Origin: Pseudogymnoascus destructans
Taxonomy: Eukaryota; Ascomycota; Leotiomycetes; Thelebolales; Thelebolaceae
Direction: 5' to 3'
Assembly (NCBI RefSeq): GCF_001641265.1
Contig: NW_020167520.1
Location: 1,736,001-1,800,000, forward strand
Length of the DNA stretch: 64,000 nt
Shown here: positions 54,955 through 64,000 of the stretch, piece after piece
Numbering within the stretch: position 1 is the stretch's first letter
How the letters are laid out: each line of letters opens with the position of its first letter
Program-made: the position numbers and the translations under genes
The notes under the pieces: model-generated
What the model was told of the DNA's origin: nothing
Database searches by the model: none
Seen by the model: the letters and a program-made list of their open reading frames with translations, nothing else

Positions 54955-57900
54955 ATGCCTCCACCCTCCGGGCACGTAGCGCAGACTCCAGAACCGAAGA
55001 GTACGGGTCTTGCAGGAGTCTTCAAAACCTTGACTGGGCAGAAGACGAACAGAGACCTTCCATCATCGCCCTACCCTCCCTCTTCGATACCGGTTGCGAC
55101 TGTCCAGCTTGCGCAACAATTGAATGGGCCGGATACATCGAGAGGGGCCATCTATGGCGGCCCGTCGGAGTATGAGGACCTGTATGAGAAGCTAAAGCCA
55201 GACAACTCTTTTGCGGATAGGCTTGCGGCGGCAGATTCTCTCCGACTTGCCGTCTCGGACTATCCTCTGAGTGGTGTTACCAGCATATGGTATGCAGCGA
55301 AGGACCTCATATCTCCCGAAAACCCAGCCGACGTTCGCCGCACTGGGTTTGAACTCTTAACAGCATGTGTCAAGCATACTTCTGCGACAGATTTGGAGAG
55401 AAAGGAGTATTTCAACACATTAACGGCACCGCTACACCCAGATGATTACCATCTGCAGCTTGCTGCTGTGACTGAGCTGGCAAATAATGGGAAAGACCTC
55501 TCGGGGTTTCATTACGATGCGATCCCACTCCTTACTCGGTGGCTACGAATGGCCTTCGAAGCATTCGAACGTGCGCGCAAATTGCCAAGGCAATCTTCCA
55601 ACAAATCCACTCAAACCAAGGTGCCTTTGGGCGAAGAAACGAATATCCATCAGCTTTTCAATTTGATTGTCAATGTCATCAAATTCAGTTTCAATGTCTC
55701 AGATGATGACGAAACTGGAGCTCTCATCGACGAGATAATCTACATTGCGGTTCATGCGACATTTCCCAACGAAATTCGCGCTTGTGTACGAATGCTGGAT
55801 GCAATTGTAACATACGGCGCAATCCCAAGCGATAAACTGAAGGATTTTGTGTCGGTGCTCTGCTCTGTACACTTTATGGTTCGAGATATCAGGCGAGACG
55901 CATGGCATACGATTGGGAATCTGTGCAGGTCTCACAATGGCCATACCACAATTTGGATCCTGCTCGACGTCCTTCGCCGTTCGGACACAAACCAAAAAAA
56001 ATCGCAGGCGGTTGTCCGAGAGGTTCGCGGGTCACTCTCCGTCCTAGAGAGAATCATAAGCAAATGCGGAGAAGGAGGTTATCCGCCTGTGCCGTTTGGC
56101 CTTCTCATGGATGCGCTCTCCATGTCGTTGGTTGTTGACCAACCCAAGGTGGATCAAGACATAATGCATCTTATTTTATCTCTATTTGGCGAGGACGAGG
56201 CTTCACTAAATTCGAGTATATTGGAGGAAGACTGGACCAAACTGTTCGACATAGTGTCTAGATGCGCTGTTCGTGCATTGGAAACATCGGACGGCAAGGT
56301 TATAAGCCAGGCCACGCAGCAATTCAACTCGTCTTCGTCTGCGTCGTCGACCACCGATAGCTCCACTCATATCACGACTGGCATAGCTCAAACATTCTAT
56401 GAGCTAATAACTAGGGTCGAGCACCTTCTGCTATCGATGGAGCCTGATGACTTCATGCAACGGGAGAGTTGCATCTTGTTCTTCTCGAGCGTATCAGTCC
56501 ACATACCAGATTCATGTGCTAAGTTGGTAATTCGGTATTACATCGACTTTCGATTCTGCTATCCTTCGGATAGCAACTGGGAGCTCAATATCAAAACATT
56601 ACTAGACGCTTTCTTCCTGAACAGAAATCGCCAGACCGAGACACGACTACAAGCTCTGCAGGCAGTCACCGATGTCTATGACCTGGTCGAAATGATGGAG
56701 GAATATAATGACACGGACAGGAAGCAAAATTTGGTCGCCGGCATTCTCAGTGGCTTAGCAGACGAGAATGATCTCACCGTCGTTCATGATATTGTGGCTT
56801 TTGCTGTCACAGTTTGCGATACCGCAGAACAAGATGAATTTGAGTTCATCATCAAGCAATTACACCAGTGTGTCAGCAACGATCGATTAAATTCTCCACT
56901 ATTCCCACAAGCTTCCCGCCCGTCTATACAGTCTAGGCGGTCATCTGGTACGCTCGAGAACCATGCTCCACCGTCGGCCCCATCCGGTATTATCACAAGA
57001 GGCGTCATTCAAATATTCATGAGAACAATGGATAGTTCTACAACAAAATGCCTCCGAGCTTTCGATGAAATTCTTTGGGTCGTTCGATCTAGTTCCTGTG
57101 ATACAGAAGCTCGCATTTCCGCCTTGAGAATGCTTGTCCGCCTCCGTGCTGATTGGGCAAACCGGATATTCCTTACACCATTCACAGAGTCGGAAGCTTT
57201 AGCAGCGCTACTCTATCGCACGCCGGCGTCATTAGCCAAGAAGCAAGCAGCTGATGAAGCCCAGCAAAGCCGGTCAACACGAACAGAGGATGCTCGCGGG
57301 ATACGAAGTACTTCTGCGGGACAGTCGTACACAACTGCCTCCGCCGCAAGGAGTACCAGTGGTGTGAGCCGCACCCTTCGGCGCAACCATCAGATGTGGA
57401 TGACCCCAGATCCTGGAGCCCTCCCGGAACAGCTGTCAGACAAGGCAAGCCCTATACTATTGTCCATTGACTATGATCATGCAAACAAAACAGATCCAGA
57501 CGACAGTACCGCCCACAATGTGATGGAACGGAAAACCCTCAAAATAAATATATGGCTTGAAATTGTCATTGGACTTTTACAGCAAGGATGCGACTGGGAA
57601 CTGTACAGCTATATCCTGGTTCACTTACCTTCACAGTTGGCCAACCATGCACTTTTCAAGGGAGCTGTTCCTCAGGTGAAACACCTTCGAGGCCTTCTCT
57701 GCGAACAAATCAAGAACGGTAGTTTTTACGAGCCTCCTGTATCTTCGGGGCTGCGAAAATCCGACACTGCCATCTGCGTGCTTCAAGCACTTACTATGGT
57801 TATGAGCTATCACCAACATTTTTCACGCAGCGAGGAGGACGAGCTTGTTAAGTCGCTCATCCATGGTGTCGGTGCCTGGGAACGAGCAGCAAAGTTCTGC

Positions 57901-59778
57901 ATCCACGCTTTGTCAATCTGCTGCCACGAACTTCCCGCTTCTATGAAGCTTGTGTTAGGCAGCATTTTGGTCAGGATGTCTCAGATTATCACGCAGTCCC
58001 ATGTTGCTGTCCATATCCTTGAATTCTTAGCTTGCCTTGCACGGTTACCCGACCTTTACTCGAATTTCAGGGACGAGGAATATCGCACCGTGTTCGGGAT
58101 ATGCTTTCGTTACCTTCAATATGTACGGGATCAAAATTCCAAGTCAATGTCGAATAGGAACAGCACAGTTTCAAGTCGTCCAGCGAGTTCTGCTTTGGAT
58201 CCATCAACCGCATCGGGGGATGGTACCAAAGGGGACAGCAGCGCTGCCAACTCTTCTAATGACCTACCTCAATATGTGTTTACTTTGGCATATCACGTCA
58301 TTACCTACTGGTTTTTGTCTCTACGTGTCTCAGACCGTGGAAGCCATGTTAGTTGGATAATAAAAAATCTTGTATGGACAGACGATTCTGGCAAACAGCG
58401 GCTAGATGAGCAAGCGGAGGTGACCCTGGACTTTATGCGCAGGACAGCGTATGCAGATGTCGACGAATCAAAAGGAGACCCTGGATTTTCTTCAAGGAAT
58501 CACGATGAGGTCCTCAAATCCCGCTGGATTGTGGGCCAGAGTGTCATTACTGTCGAACAAGCTACAAGAAGTGGCTGGGCTCAAATCACAAAGAGACAGG
58601 CATCTGCCACCTCACACTATATGATTCACCAAAATTATGAAGCACCGCGAGCTCATCAAATATTGAGCCCGACTGATGGTGTACGAGACCCAAGTCGTCC
58701 AAACAAGAACTGCTTCCTCCCAAGCAATCTCCCTGTGCAACTATTTGCACCTACTTCTAGTTTCATGCAACCCATACACCTGCCAGATGACGACATGATC
58801 AAACGTGCTATTTCGAGTCTCGATCGCACTTCTACAGTTGACGGTCACAAGGTGGGTATCGTTTATATTGGCCCGGGACAGAAAAATGAGAAAGAGATAT
58901 TGCCGAACATCAGCGGCAGCACTGATTATATGGCCCTCCTAGCCGGTCTAGGCACCCTGACGAGGCTCCAGCAGGCGACCTTTAATACACAAGGCTTGGA
59001 CAGAAATAACAACACAGACGGAGAGTTCACAATTTGCTGGCGAGACCGTGTAACCGAGTTGGTGTTCCATATTACGACGATGATGCCTACCAATCTCGAG
59101 CACGATCCTCAGTGTATTGGTAAAAAGCGCCACATCGGCAATGACTTCGTCAATATAATCTTTAACAATTCTGGCAACCCATTCGATTTCAATACTTTCC
59201 CGTCGGAATTTAATTATGTCAACATCGTTATCACTCCAGAATCACGCCCCTCGTTTGTTGCTACCCGTGATCGGAGCAGCGTCGACCCTAACACCTCGTT
59301 CTATAAGGTTCAGGTCTTGAGCAAGGAAGGATTCCCAGAGGTCTCTCCCGCATCTGAAACTAAGATCCTGAGGCTCAAAGCGCTCCCCGACTTCATACGT
59401 TTTCTTGCACTTAATGCTTCCGTATTTTGTCTTGTGTGGGCCAACAGGCATGGTGGCGAGTATATCTCATCATGGCGCAGCCGTTATCGAGAAATACAAC
59501 GATTAACGGATAAGTACAAAAACGCCAGCACCTCAACAACGTCACCTCCTGGCACTGCACCTCAGGGACAGGCACCGTCGACAACCGATAGTTCAAGGAG
59601 CGTCAGAGACAGTTTCACAACTCTTCGGAGAACCTCAGTGGCAAACTTCTTAACTAATATCAACGATCATGATCGACCAGCGAGACCACCGTCCACCGCT
59701 GAGTCTGATAACGAGCCGCGAGATGGAGACGATGAAAATATGGTTGGGGCGCTGGATTTTTCAAAATGGGCATCATGA
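54955..59778 (+). CDS. TSC2: Tuberin homologue (TSC2), Rap/Ran-GAP domain protein
   Basis: Single 1607-residue frame. A long helical-repeat N-terminal region (e.g. YEDLYEKLKPDNSFADRLAA; FHYDAIPLLTRWLRMAFEAF; VLCSVHFMVRDIRRDAWHTI) is interrupted by Ser/Thr-rich linkers near 455-470, 655-680 and 770-810. The C-terminal GAP domain is at about 1300-1530: KVGIVYIGPGQKNEKEI, STDYMALLAGLGTL, ELVFHITTMMPTN, KKRHIGNDFVNIIFN with the catalytic Asn thumb near 1394-1396, and FNYVNIVITPESR. In the TSC complex this protein activates GTP hydrolysis by Rheb and restrains TORC1. The Asp/Glu-rich tail ends ALDFSKWAS. The start ATG agrees with a Pro-rich leader peptide, but no upstream in-frame alternative was checked by homology. 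Confidence 0.94.
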   Translation: MPPPSGHVAQTPEPKSTGLAGVFKTLTGQKTNRDLPSSPYPPSSIPVATVQLAQQLNGPDTSRGAIYGGPSEYEDLYEKLKPDNSFADRLAAADSLRLAVSDYPLSGVTSIWYAAKDLISPENPADVRRTGFELLTACVKHTSATDLERKEYFNTLTAPLHPDDYHLQLAAVTELANNGKDLSGFHYDAIPLLTRWLRMAFEAFERARKLPRQSSNKSTQTKVPLGEETNIHQLFNLIVNVIKFSFNVSDDDETGALIDEIIYIAVHATFPNEIRACVRMLDAIVTYGAIPSDKLKDFVSVLCSVHFMVRDIRRDAWHTIGNLCRSHNGHTTIWILLDVLRRSDTNQKKSQAVVREVRGSLSVLERIISKCGEGGYPPVPFGLLMDALSMSLVVDQPKVDQDIMHLILSLFGEDEASLNSSILEEDWTKLFDIVSRCAVRALETSDGKVISQATQQFNSSSSASSTTDSSTHITTGIAQTFYELITRVEHLLLSMEPDDFMQRESCILFFSSVSVHIPDSCAKLVIRYYIDFRFCYPSDSNWELNIKTLLDAFFLNRNRQTETRLQALQAVTDVYDLVEMMEEYNDTDRKQNLVAGILSGLADENDLTVVHDIVAFAVTVCDTAEQDEFEFIIKQLHQCVSNDRLNSPLFPQASRPSIQSRRSSGTLENHAPPSAPSGIITRGVIQIFMRTMDSSTTKCLRAFDEILWVVRSSSCDTEARISALRMLVRLRADWANRIFLTPFTESEALAALLYRTPASLAKKQAADEAQQSRSTRTEDARGIRSTSAGQSYTTASAARSTSGVSRTLRRNHQMWMTPDPGALPEQLSDKASPILLSIDYDHANKTDPDDSTAHNVMERKTLKINIWLEIVIGLLQQGCDWELYSYILVHLPSQLANHALFKGAVPQVKHLRGLLCEQIKNGSFYEPPVSSGLRKSDTAICVLQALTMVMSYHQHFSRSEEDELVKSLIHGVGAWERAAKFCIHALSICCHELPASMKLVLGSILVRMSQIITQSHVAVHILEFLACLARLPDLYSNFRDEEYRTVFGICFRYLQYVRDQNSKSMSNRNSTVSSRPASSALDPSTASGDGTKGDSSAANSSNDLPQYVFTLAYHVITYWFLSLRVSDRGSHVSWIIKNLVWTDDSGKQRLDEQAEVTLDFMRRTAYADVDESKGDPGFSSRNHDEVLKSRWIVGQSVITVEQATRSGWAQITKRQASATSHYMIHQNYEAPRAHQILSPTDGVRDPSRPNKNCFLPSNLPVQLFAPTSSFMQPIHLPDDDMIKRAISSLDRTSTVDGHKVGIVYIGPGQKNEKEILPNISGSTDYMALLAGLGTLTRLQQATFNTQGLDRNNNTDGEFTICWRDRVTELVFHITTMMPTNLEHDPQCIGKKRHIGNDFVNIIFNNSGNPFDFNTFPSEFNYVNIVITPESRPSFVATRDRSSVDPNTSFYKVQVLSKEGFPEVSPASETKILRLKALPDFIRFLALNASVFCLVWANRHGGEYISSWRSRYREIQRLTDKYKNASTSTTSPPGTAPQGQAPSTTDSSRSVRDSFTTLRRTSVANFLTNINDHDRPARPPSTAESDNEPRDGDDENMVGALDFSKWAS

Positions 59779-59906
59779 CACAAGGAACAGGCAAATATAT
59801 AGCAGGGAGACGGCGCATGGATGTCTAGATATACCACAAAAGCAATCTGTTTCTCGTCTTTATTTTAGCTTCTGTCTAAGCTATAATTTAACAATAATAT
59901 TTATAC

Positions 59907-60330
59907 ATGTGTTTCTCCGGTGTCAATCTCCCATAAATGTTTCCATAGTGTCAATCACGTATAGGGATTTCTGTAGCGTCAATCACCTAGAGGTATTTCT
60001 ATAACATCACCCATAGGGGTTTATGTGGTCTCAATCAGCTATAGGTGTTTCTATGGTGTCAGTCTCCCATAGGTGTTTCTGTAGTGTCAGTTTTATACAG
60101 GTGTTCCTGCGGTGTCAATCTCCTATAAGTGTTTCTTTTGTGTTAATCTCCTATAGGTATTTCTGTAGTGTGAATCTCCTCTCCTATAGGTATTTCTGTA
60201 GTGTGAATCTCCTCTCCTATAGGTGCTTCTGTCGTATTAGTTTCCCATAGGTGTCTCTGGGATGTTTGTCTCCCATAGGTGTTTCTGTGGTTCAGTCTCC
60301 CACAACTGTTTCTGTGGTGTCAATCCCAAC
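59907..60330. repeat. Minisatellite of about 15 copies, unit about 28 bp
   Basis: Units follow ATAGGTGTTTCTGTAGTGTC plus AATCTCCT/C, 25-33 bp long; two adjacent copies (about 60150-60215) are 33-bp identical duplicates. Located between TSC2 and GCN2, just after the TSC2 3' UTR. Confidence 0.93.
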
Positions 60331-60713
60331 ATAGATTCCTCTAGACAAGACCTACAGATATCGGTCAGTCGGGTGCCACCATGCTTATCACAAGGAACAT
60401 GGTTCGGGAGTGACAGAAAGATCCAAAACAATAGGATTTGAAACATAGATCCCCAATTAGCACATGCATCGGTCGGAAAAGGCTGAAATGTGGGCGCGGC
60501 GTAATGTATATCCGGAGATGTCAGTCAGCCTTGCTCCTCGATTGTAAAAGTCGCGGTCAGGTCAACGAGCAACAACTTTGCACATTTGCCCTCGATAGAA
60601 CATAGCAACAACTTGACAAACAATGCCCGCCCCTAGCTTCTGAGACACGGCAGCTTTTGCTGCTCTTGTCTCCTCTTTCGCATAGCCTCAACCATCTTAC
60701 ATGATATGATAAG

Positions 60714-63700
60714 ATGACTCCAACATATCCGTGGGGTGAATCGAAACCCAAGCAGACAACCAAACTGAACAACACGAGCTTCCCAAGCTTGAAAGACAAC
60801 GAAGCCAATAAGCCTGCTCCAGAATCCGAATATAACCAAATCCAAAAAGACGAGCTTCTTGTGCTCGGAGCGATCTATGGCGATGACTTTGAGCGTGAAG
60901 ATACCAAGCCAGGTGCATGGAAGGTAAGATAATACCCCTCCTCAGATCGGAAGCCACTTGCTCACTTCGCCAAGAAATTAGAACCGTCTTTCAACATTCG
61001 GGTTACGTCTGCGACTGAAGACCTATCCGTGGTTCTCCATGTGGTATTCACGGCCACATATCCCAAGTCGGCCCCGGTCCTCAGTCTCAAGTTCCCTCAT
61101 AGTCTCCGGGAGGGGACCAAGTTTAAACTTCAAAAGGTGGTTGAGACAAAGGCAGCTGATATGACTGTTGAGCGACCTATGGAGCCCATGATACATGAGA
61201 TCGGCGAAGCTCTGAAAGAGATCCTTGATGGTGCCGCAGAAGCAGAGGCTGCTGGACGAGAAATTCCAAGCTTGGAAGAGGAAAGAGCTATGCACGAGAC
61301 TGCCGTTGCTCTTAAAGCAGCAAAAGAGGAGGAAGACCAAGCTGCTCGCGAGAGAGAAGCCCGGATCGCTGAAGAAGAGAGGTTAACTGCCGATGCTCAA
61401 GTTCTGGTTGCAAGATATGAAAAGAATACCAAAGACTCACGAAGAAAGAGTAAAGCTCCAGTTGCGTATGAAGACCAGATCGTTGATGAAGACCTCGAGG
61501 CAATGAGAGCGGTTGTGGCGTTTGACGAGCCCATCAAGCTTGTTGATGACTTCGATAATGAGAGAACATTCCAAGCAGTTACCAGCTATTACAGGATTCG
61601 CCAAGGTCCTGTATCTGAATGCTTCACAGCACGCCCGGTCCTCAAAGGTGATCCTATTCAGTTGTTGGTGTTGAAGAAGACGACTATTCGGAGTAGCGAT
61701 AACAAGAAAACCGAATTCAGAGCCCAACTGGCGGGGCTAGAGAGAGAGATCTCCACTCTGATGAAAATCGACCGGGATAACATCTTGCGCATTTATGCCT
61801 ATAAACTGACAAAGGAGAGCGGTACAAATGCAGCTTCGGATGGCCTATGGACTCTTAGTATTCTGACCGAATATGGAAACAAAGGATCCCTTGAAGAATG
61901 CCTCGATATCTCGGGGAGTCTCATGGCGGAGAGAGTTAAGTCCTGGGCCATGGCACTGCTTGACGCGTTAACCTATCTCCACTCTCAAGGAATCACGCAC
62001 CGAGACCTCCATGCCTCGAATGTCCTGCTTGTAAGATCCCCTTTGGGAGTTGTAACGCCTAAGATCGCAGACGTAGGGTTTCAGCACCGCTTACACACCT
62101 TGAAAAACGCGACGTCTCCCGGGAAACTCGAGCTTGCTAGATCGGTTTATTGGGTCCAACCAGAGAACGTCAACTCTGAGAGACCTCAGTACACCTACAA
62201 GACGGATATATGGGACTTCGGTATTATCTTTTTGCAGATGATCTGGGGACTCGGTGTTTTGAGAGAATTTTCTGCGCCACAAAGAATTCCGGAAGAACAA
62301 GTTGTTTCGAGGCCGTTAGAGGACATGATTCGTAAACTGTTCTCGCCTGACCCTAGGAAACGCCCCCGTGCCAGCGATCTCAAGATGTCAACATTCCTAA
62401 CAACAACTGAGGGAACGGATGACGAAGTATCAATGCCGCTGCCCAAATCAGGATCATCCGTAGCCCTGACCTCGTTGTCGGCGAGGCGTGGTTCTAAGGT
62501 AGATCACCGTCCCCTTCACTTCAGCAGATACCACGAAGACTTCATTCAAGAAGGAAGACTTGGAAAAGGCGGCTTTGGTGAGGTACTCAAAGCTCGCAAA
62601 AAGCTTGACGGGCAGTTCTATGCTGTGAAGAAGATAACTCAGAAGTCTTCATCCAGTTTAGAAGAGATTATCAAGGAAGTTCAATTTCTATCTGCTCTTC
62701 GCCATCCCTATATCGTCCAGTATCATAATTCCTGGACTGAAATCATTCCAGACACTGGAGATGCAGACGCTGACACAGAGCTTGACTCTTCAACTGCAGA
62801 TGGAACAACAGGCCCCTCTCATGCAGACAATGGTTTGAGGATTGAGTTTGGAACGAGCACCGGAGGTCTTGATTTCATAAGCTCGTCCCGCTACATTGAA
62901 TTTGATGACGACGATGACGCCGATACAGCCTCCGACGACGATGACGACAACGAGGAAGCAATTATAGACGATGAGGACGAATCATCTTCACTGAGTGTCC
63001 CAGCAATCCAGCATAGGAATAGGCGCCAACTGGCTCTAACCCGTACATGCTCCAACTCACGACCAGGTGGGATTACAGTTCTTTATATTCAGATGGAATA
63101 CTGTGAAGGCAAAACTCTTCGAGATGTAATCAAGCGAGGCTCACTTCTGGACAACGTCGATGAAATTTGGCGCCTCCTTCGGCAGCTACTTGAGGCTCTA
63201 AAGTACCTTCACGGCAACAATGTTGTACACCGCGATCTTAAACCCGAGAATGTGTTTATCGACGGGGCTTCGAATATCAGGCTGGGAGATTTTGGACTGG
63301 CTACATCAGGTCAATATACCATACCAGAGACGCTATCTTCTACCCAGGGCACTCATGATATGACGACCAATATCGGGACAGCTAGCTATGTAGCTCCTGA
63401 AGTAATGCTCGGCGCGGATTACACGAGTAAGGTCGATCTATACTCTCTCGGGATTATCTTATTCGAGATGTGCTATCATCCTATTGTTGGCATGGAGCGT
63501 GCTGAAGTGTTGAAAGAGCTCCGAAACCCAAAGACCATACTGCCTAGCGATTTCCAGGCCGACAAGAAGGGTCACTTTGGGGATATTATCCTCTCTCTTT
63601 TGAACCACGATCCTGAGGTGCGACCCAGCAGTTCTTCTCTACTTGACAGCGGAAAACTCCCAGTACAGATGGGCAGTGAAGCAATCCAGTTAGCATTGGC

Positions 63701-64000
63701 AAGTCTTCAGGATCCCAAGTCCCCGTACTATCCTAAGATGATGGCTGCTCTCTATTCTCGCCCAACCGATCAGGCGAAGGATCTGGCATGGGATATGAGC
63801 AACAAGAAGCCTCCTGCGCCTGCTGACAGCATTATGCGAACCCATGTTAAGGAGCAGCTCATCTCCGTTTTCAGACTTCACGGAGCTCTGGAGGTCCCGA
63901 GACCAATTATGTTCCCACGCTCGTCTTACTATGCGTCGGATGCTGTCCAGCTCCTTGAACCTGGTGGCACCTTGGTCCAGTTGCGATACGATCTAACCCT
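60714..64000 (+). CDS. GCN2: eIF2-alpha kinase GCN2 (3' end beyond the window)
   Basis: Exon 1 is 60714-60923; a 51-nt intron (60924-60974, acceptor CCAAG) restores AWKKLEPSFNIRVTS; exon 2 runs open to the window edge. Domains: N-terminal RWD (ELLVLGAIYGDDFE; VVFTATYPKSAPVLSLKF) to about residue 140; charged coiled coil (EEERAMHETAVALKAAKEEE); pseudokinase at about 260-560 with HRDLHASNVLL and a degenerate DVG; true kinase at about 590-970 with GRLGKGGFGEVLKA, FYAVKKI, an acidic insert of about 100 residues, VVHRDLKPENVFID, LGDFGLAT, GTASYVAPEV; then the start of the HisRS-like region. GCN2 senses uncharged tRNA and phosphorylates eIF2-alpha in amino-acid starvation. The C-terminal ribosome-binding part lies outside. 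Confidence 0.96.

Overview
The window is nuclear DNA from a filamentous ascomycete (Pezizomycotina). The evidence is gene structure (short GT-AG introns, mostly 44-75 nt), fungal-type gene families (GPI13, ALG11, CSC1/RSN1-like DUF221 channel, AflY/questin oxidase, FMP32-like DUF1640, TSC2, GCN2) and fungal transposons (Fot1/pogo, Tigger-like, hAT, Ty3 with chromodomain, copia-type LTRs). I cannot assign a species. I see no rRNA, tRNA or CRISPR array.

Layout. 1-4.7 kb: the end of an unrecognised gene, then GPI13 (ethanolamine-phosphate transferase of GPI-anchor synthesis). 4.8-8.8 kb: a Fot1/pogo element split by a solo LTR, then a hAT relic and a fold-back MITE-like element. 8.9-13.3 kb: three adjacent dead genes that together look like a catechol/beta-ketoadipate module: intradiol dioxygenase, muconate cyclase (lactonase fold), and a fused EthD-like plus 3-oxoadipate enol-lactonase. 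13.3-22.5 kb: a CSC1-type channel, a questin-oxidase-like enzyme, a perfect 42-bp inverted repeat, a rhamnogalacturonan-lyase relic and a SAK1/CaMKK-type kinase. After a 3-kb gene-free stretch come COX18-like and ALG11 (25.6-28.8 kb), then a decayed O6-methylguanine-DNA methyltransferase.

29.8-35.4 kb is a nest of at least six mobile-element pieces (Tigger-like, two copia-type LTRs, three pieces of Ty3 family A, a Ty3 family B gag with its LTR, and a second pogo relic). 35.9-40.9 kb is an apparently intact divergent pair: a GMC alcohol-oxidase-type enzyme and a Baeyer-Villiger-type flavin monooxygenase, separated by 1 kb with 57-bp direct repeats and a palindrome. 41.3-49.0 kb is again transposon-rich (zf-RVT LINE-like relic, a truncated APH-like gene, a Fot1-like element, solo LTRs), including an open frame in which Ty3 protease/RT runs into a Tigger-type transposase. 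49.2-64 kb is conserved core genome: FMP32-like, CSE1, TSC2 and GCN2 (cut by the window end), with a roughly 15-copy minisatellite between TSC2 and GCN2.

How it fits together. Housekeeping genes are intact and separated by islands where transposons and broken accessory genes accumulate. Two metabolic modules stand out. One is a dead aromatic-ring degradation cluster. The other is an intact oxidase/monooxygenase pair with a shared promoter. Ty3 family A LTRs at 6.3 and 32.1 kb differ by one base in my reading, so that family moved recently. Exon boundaries were inferred by eye from frame, splice signals and family conservation; for the multi-exon genes the summed coding lengths are divisible by three.
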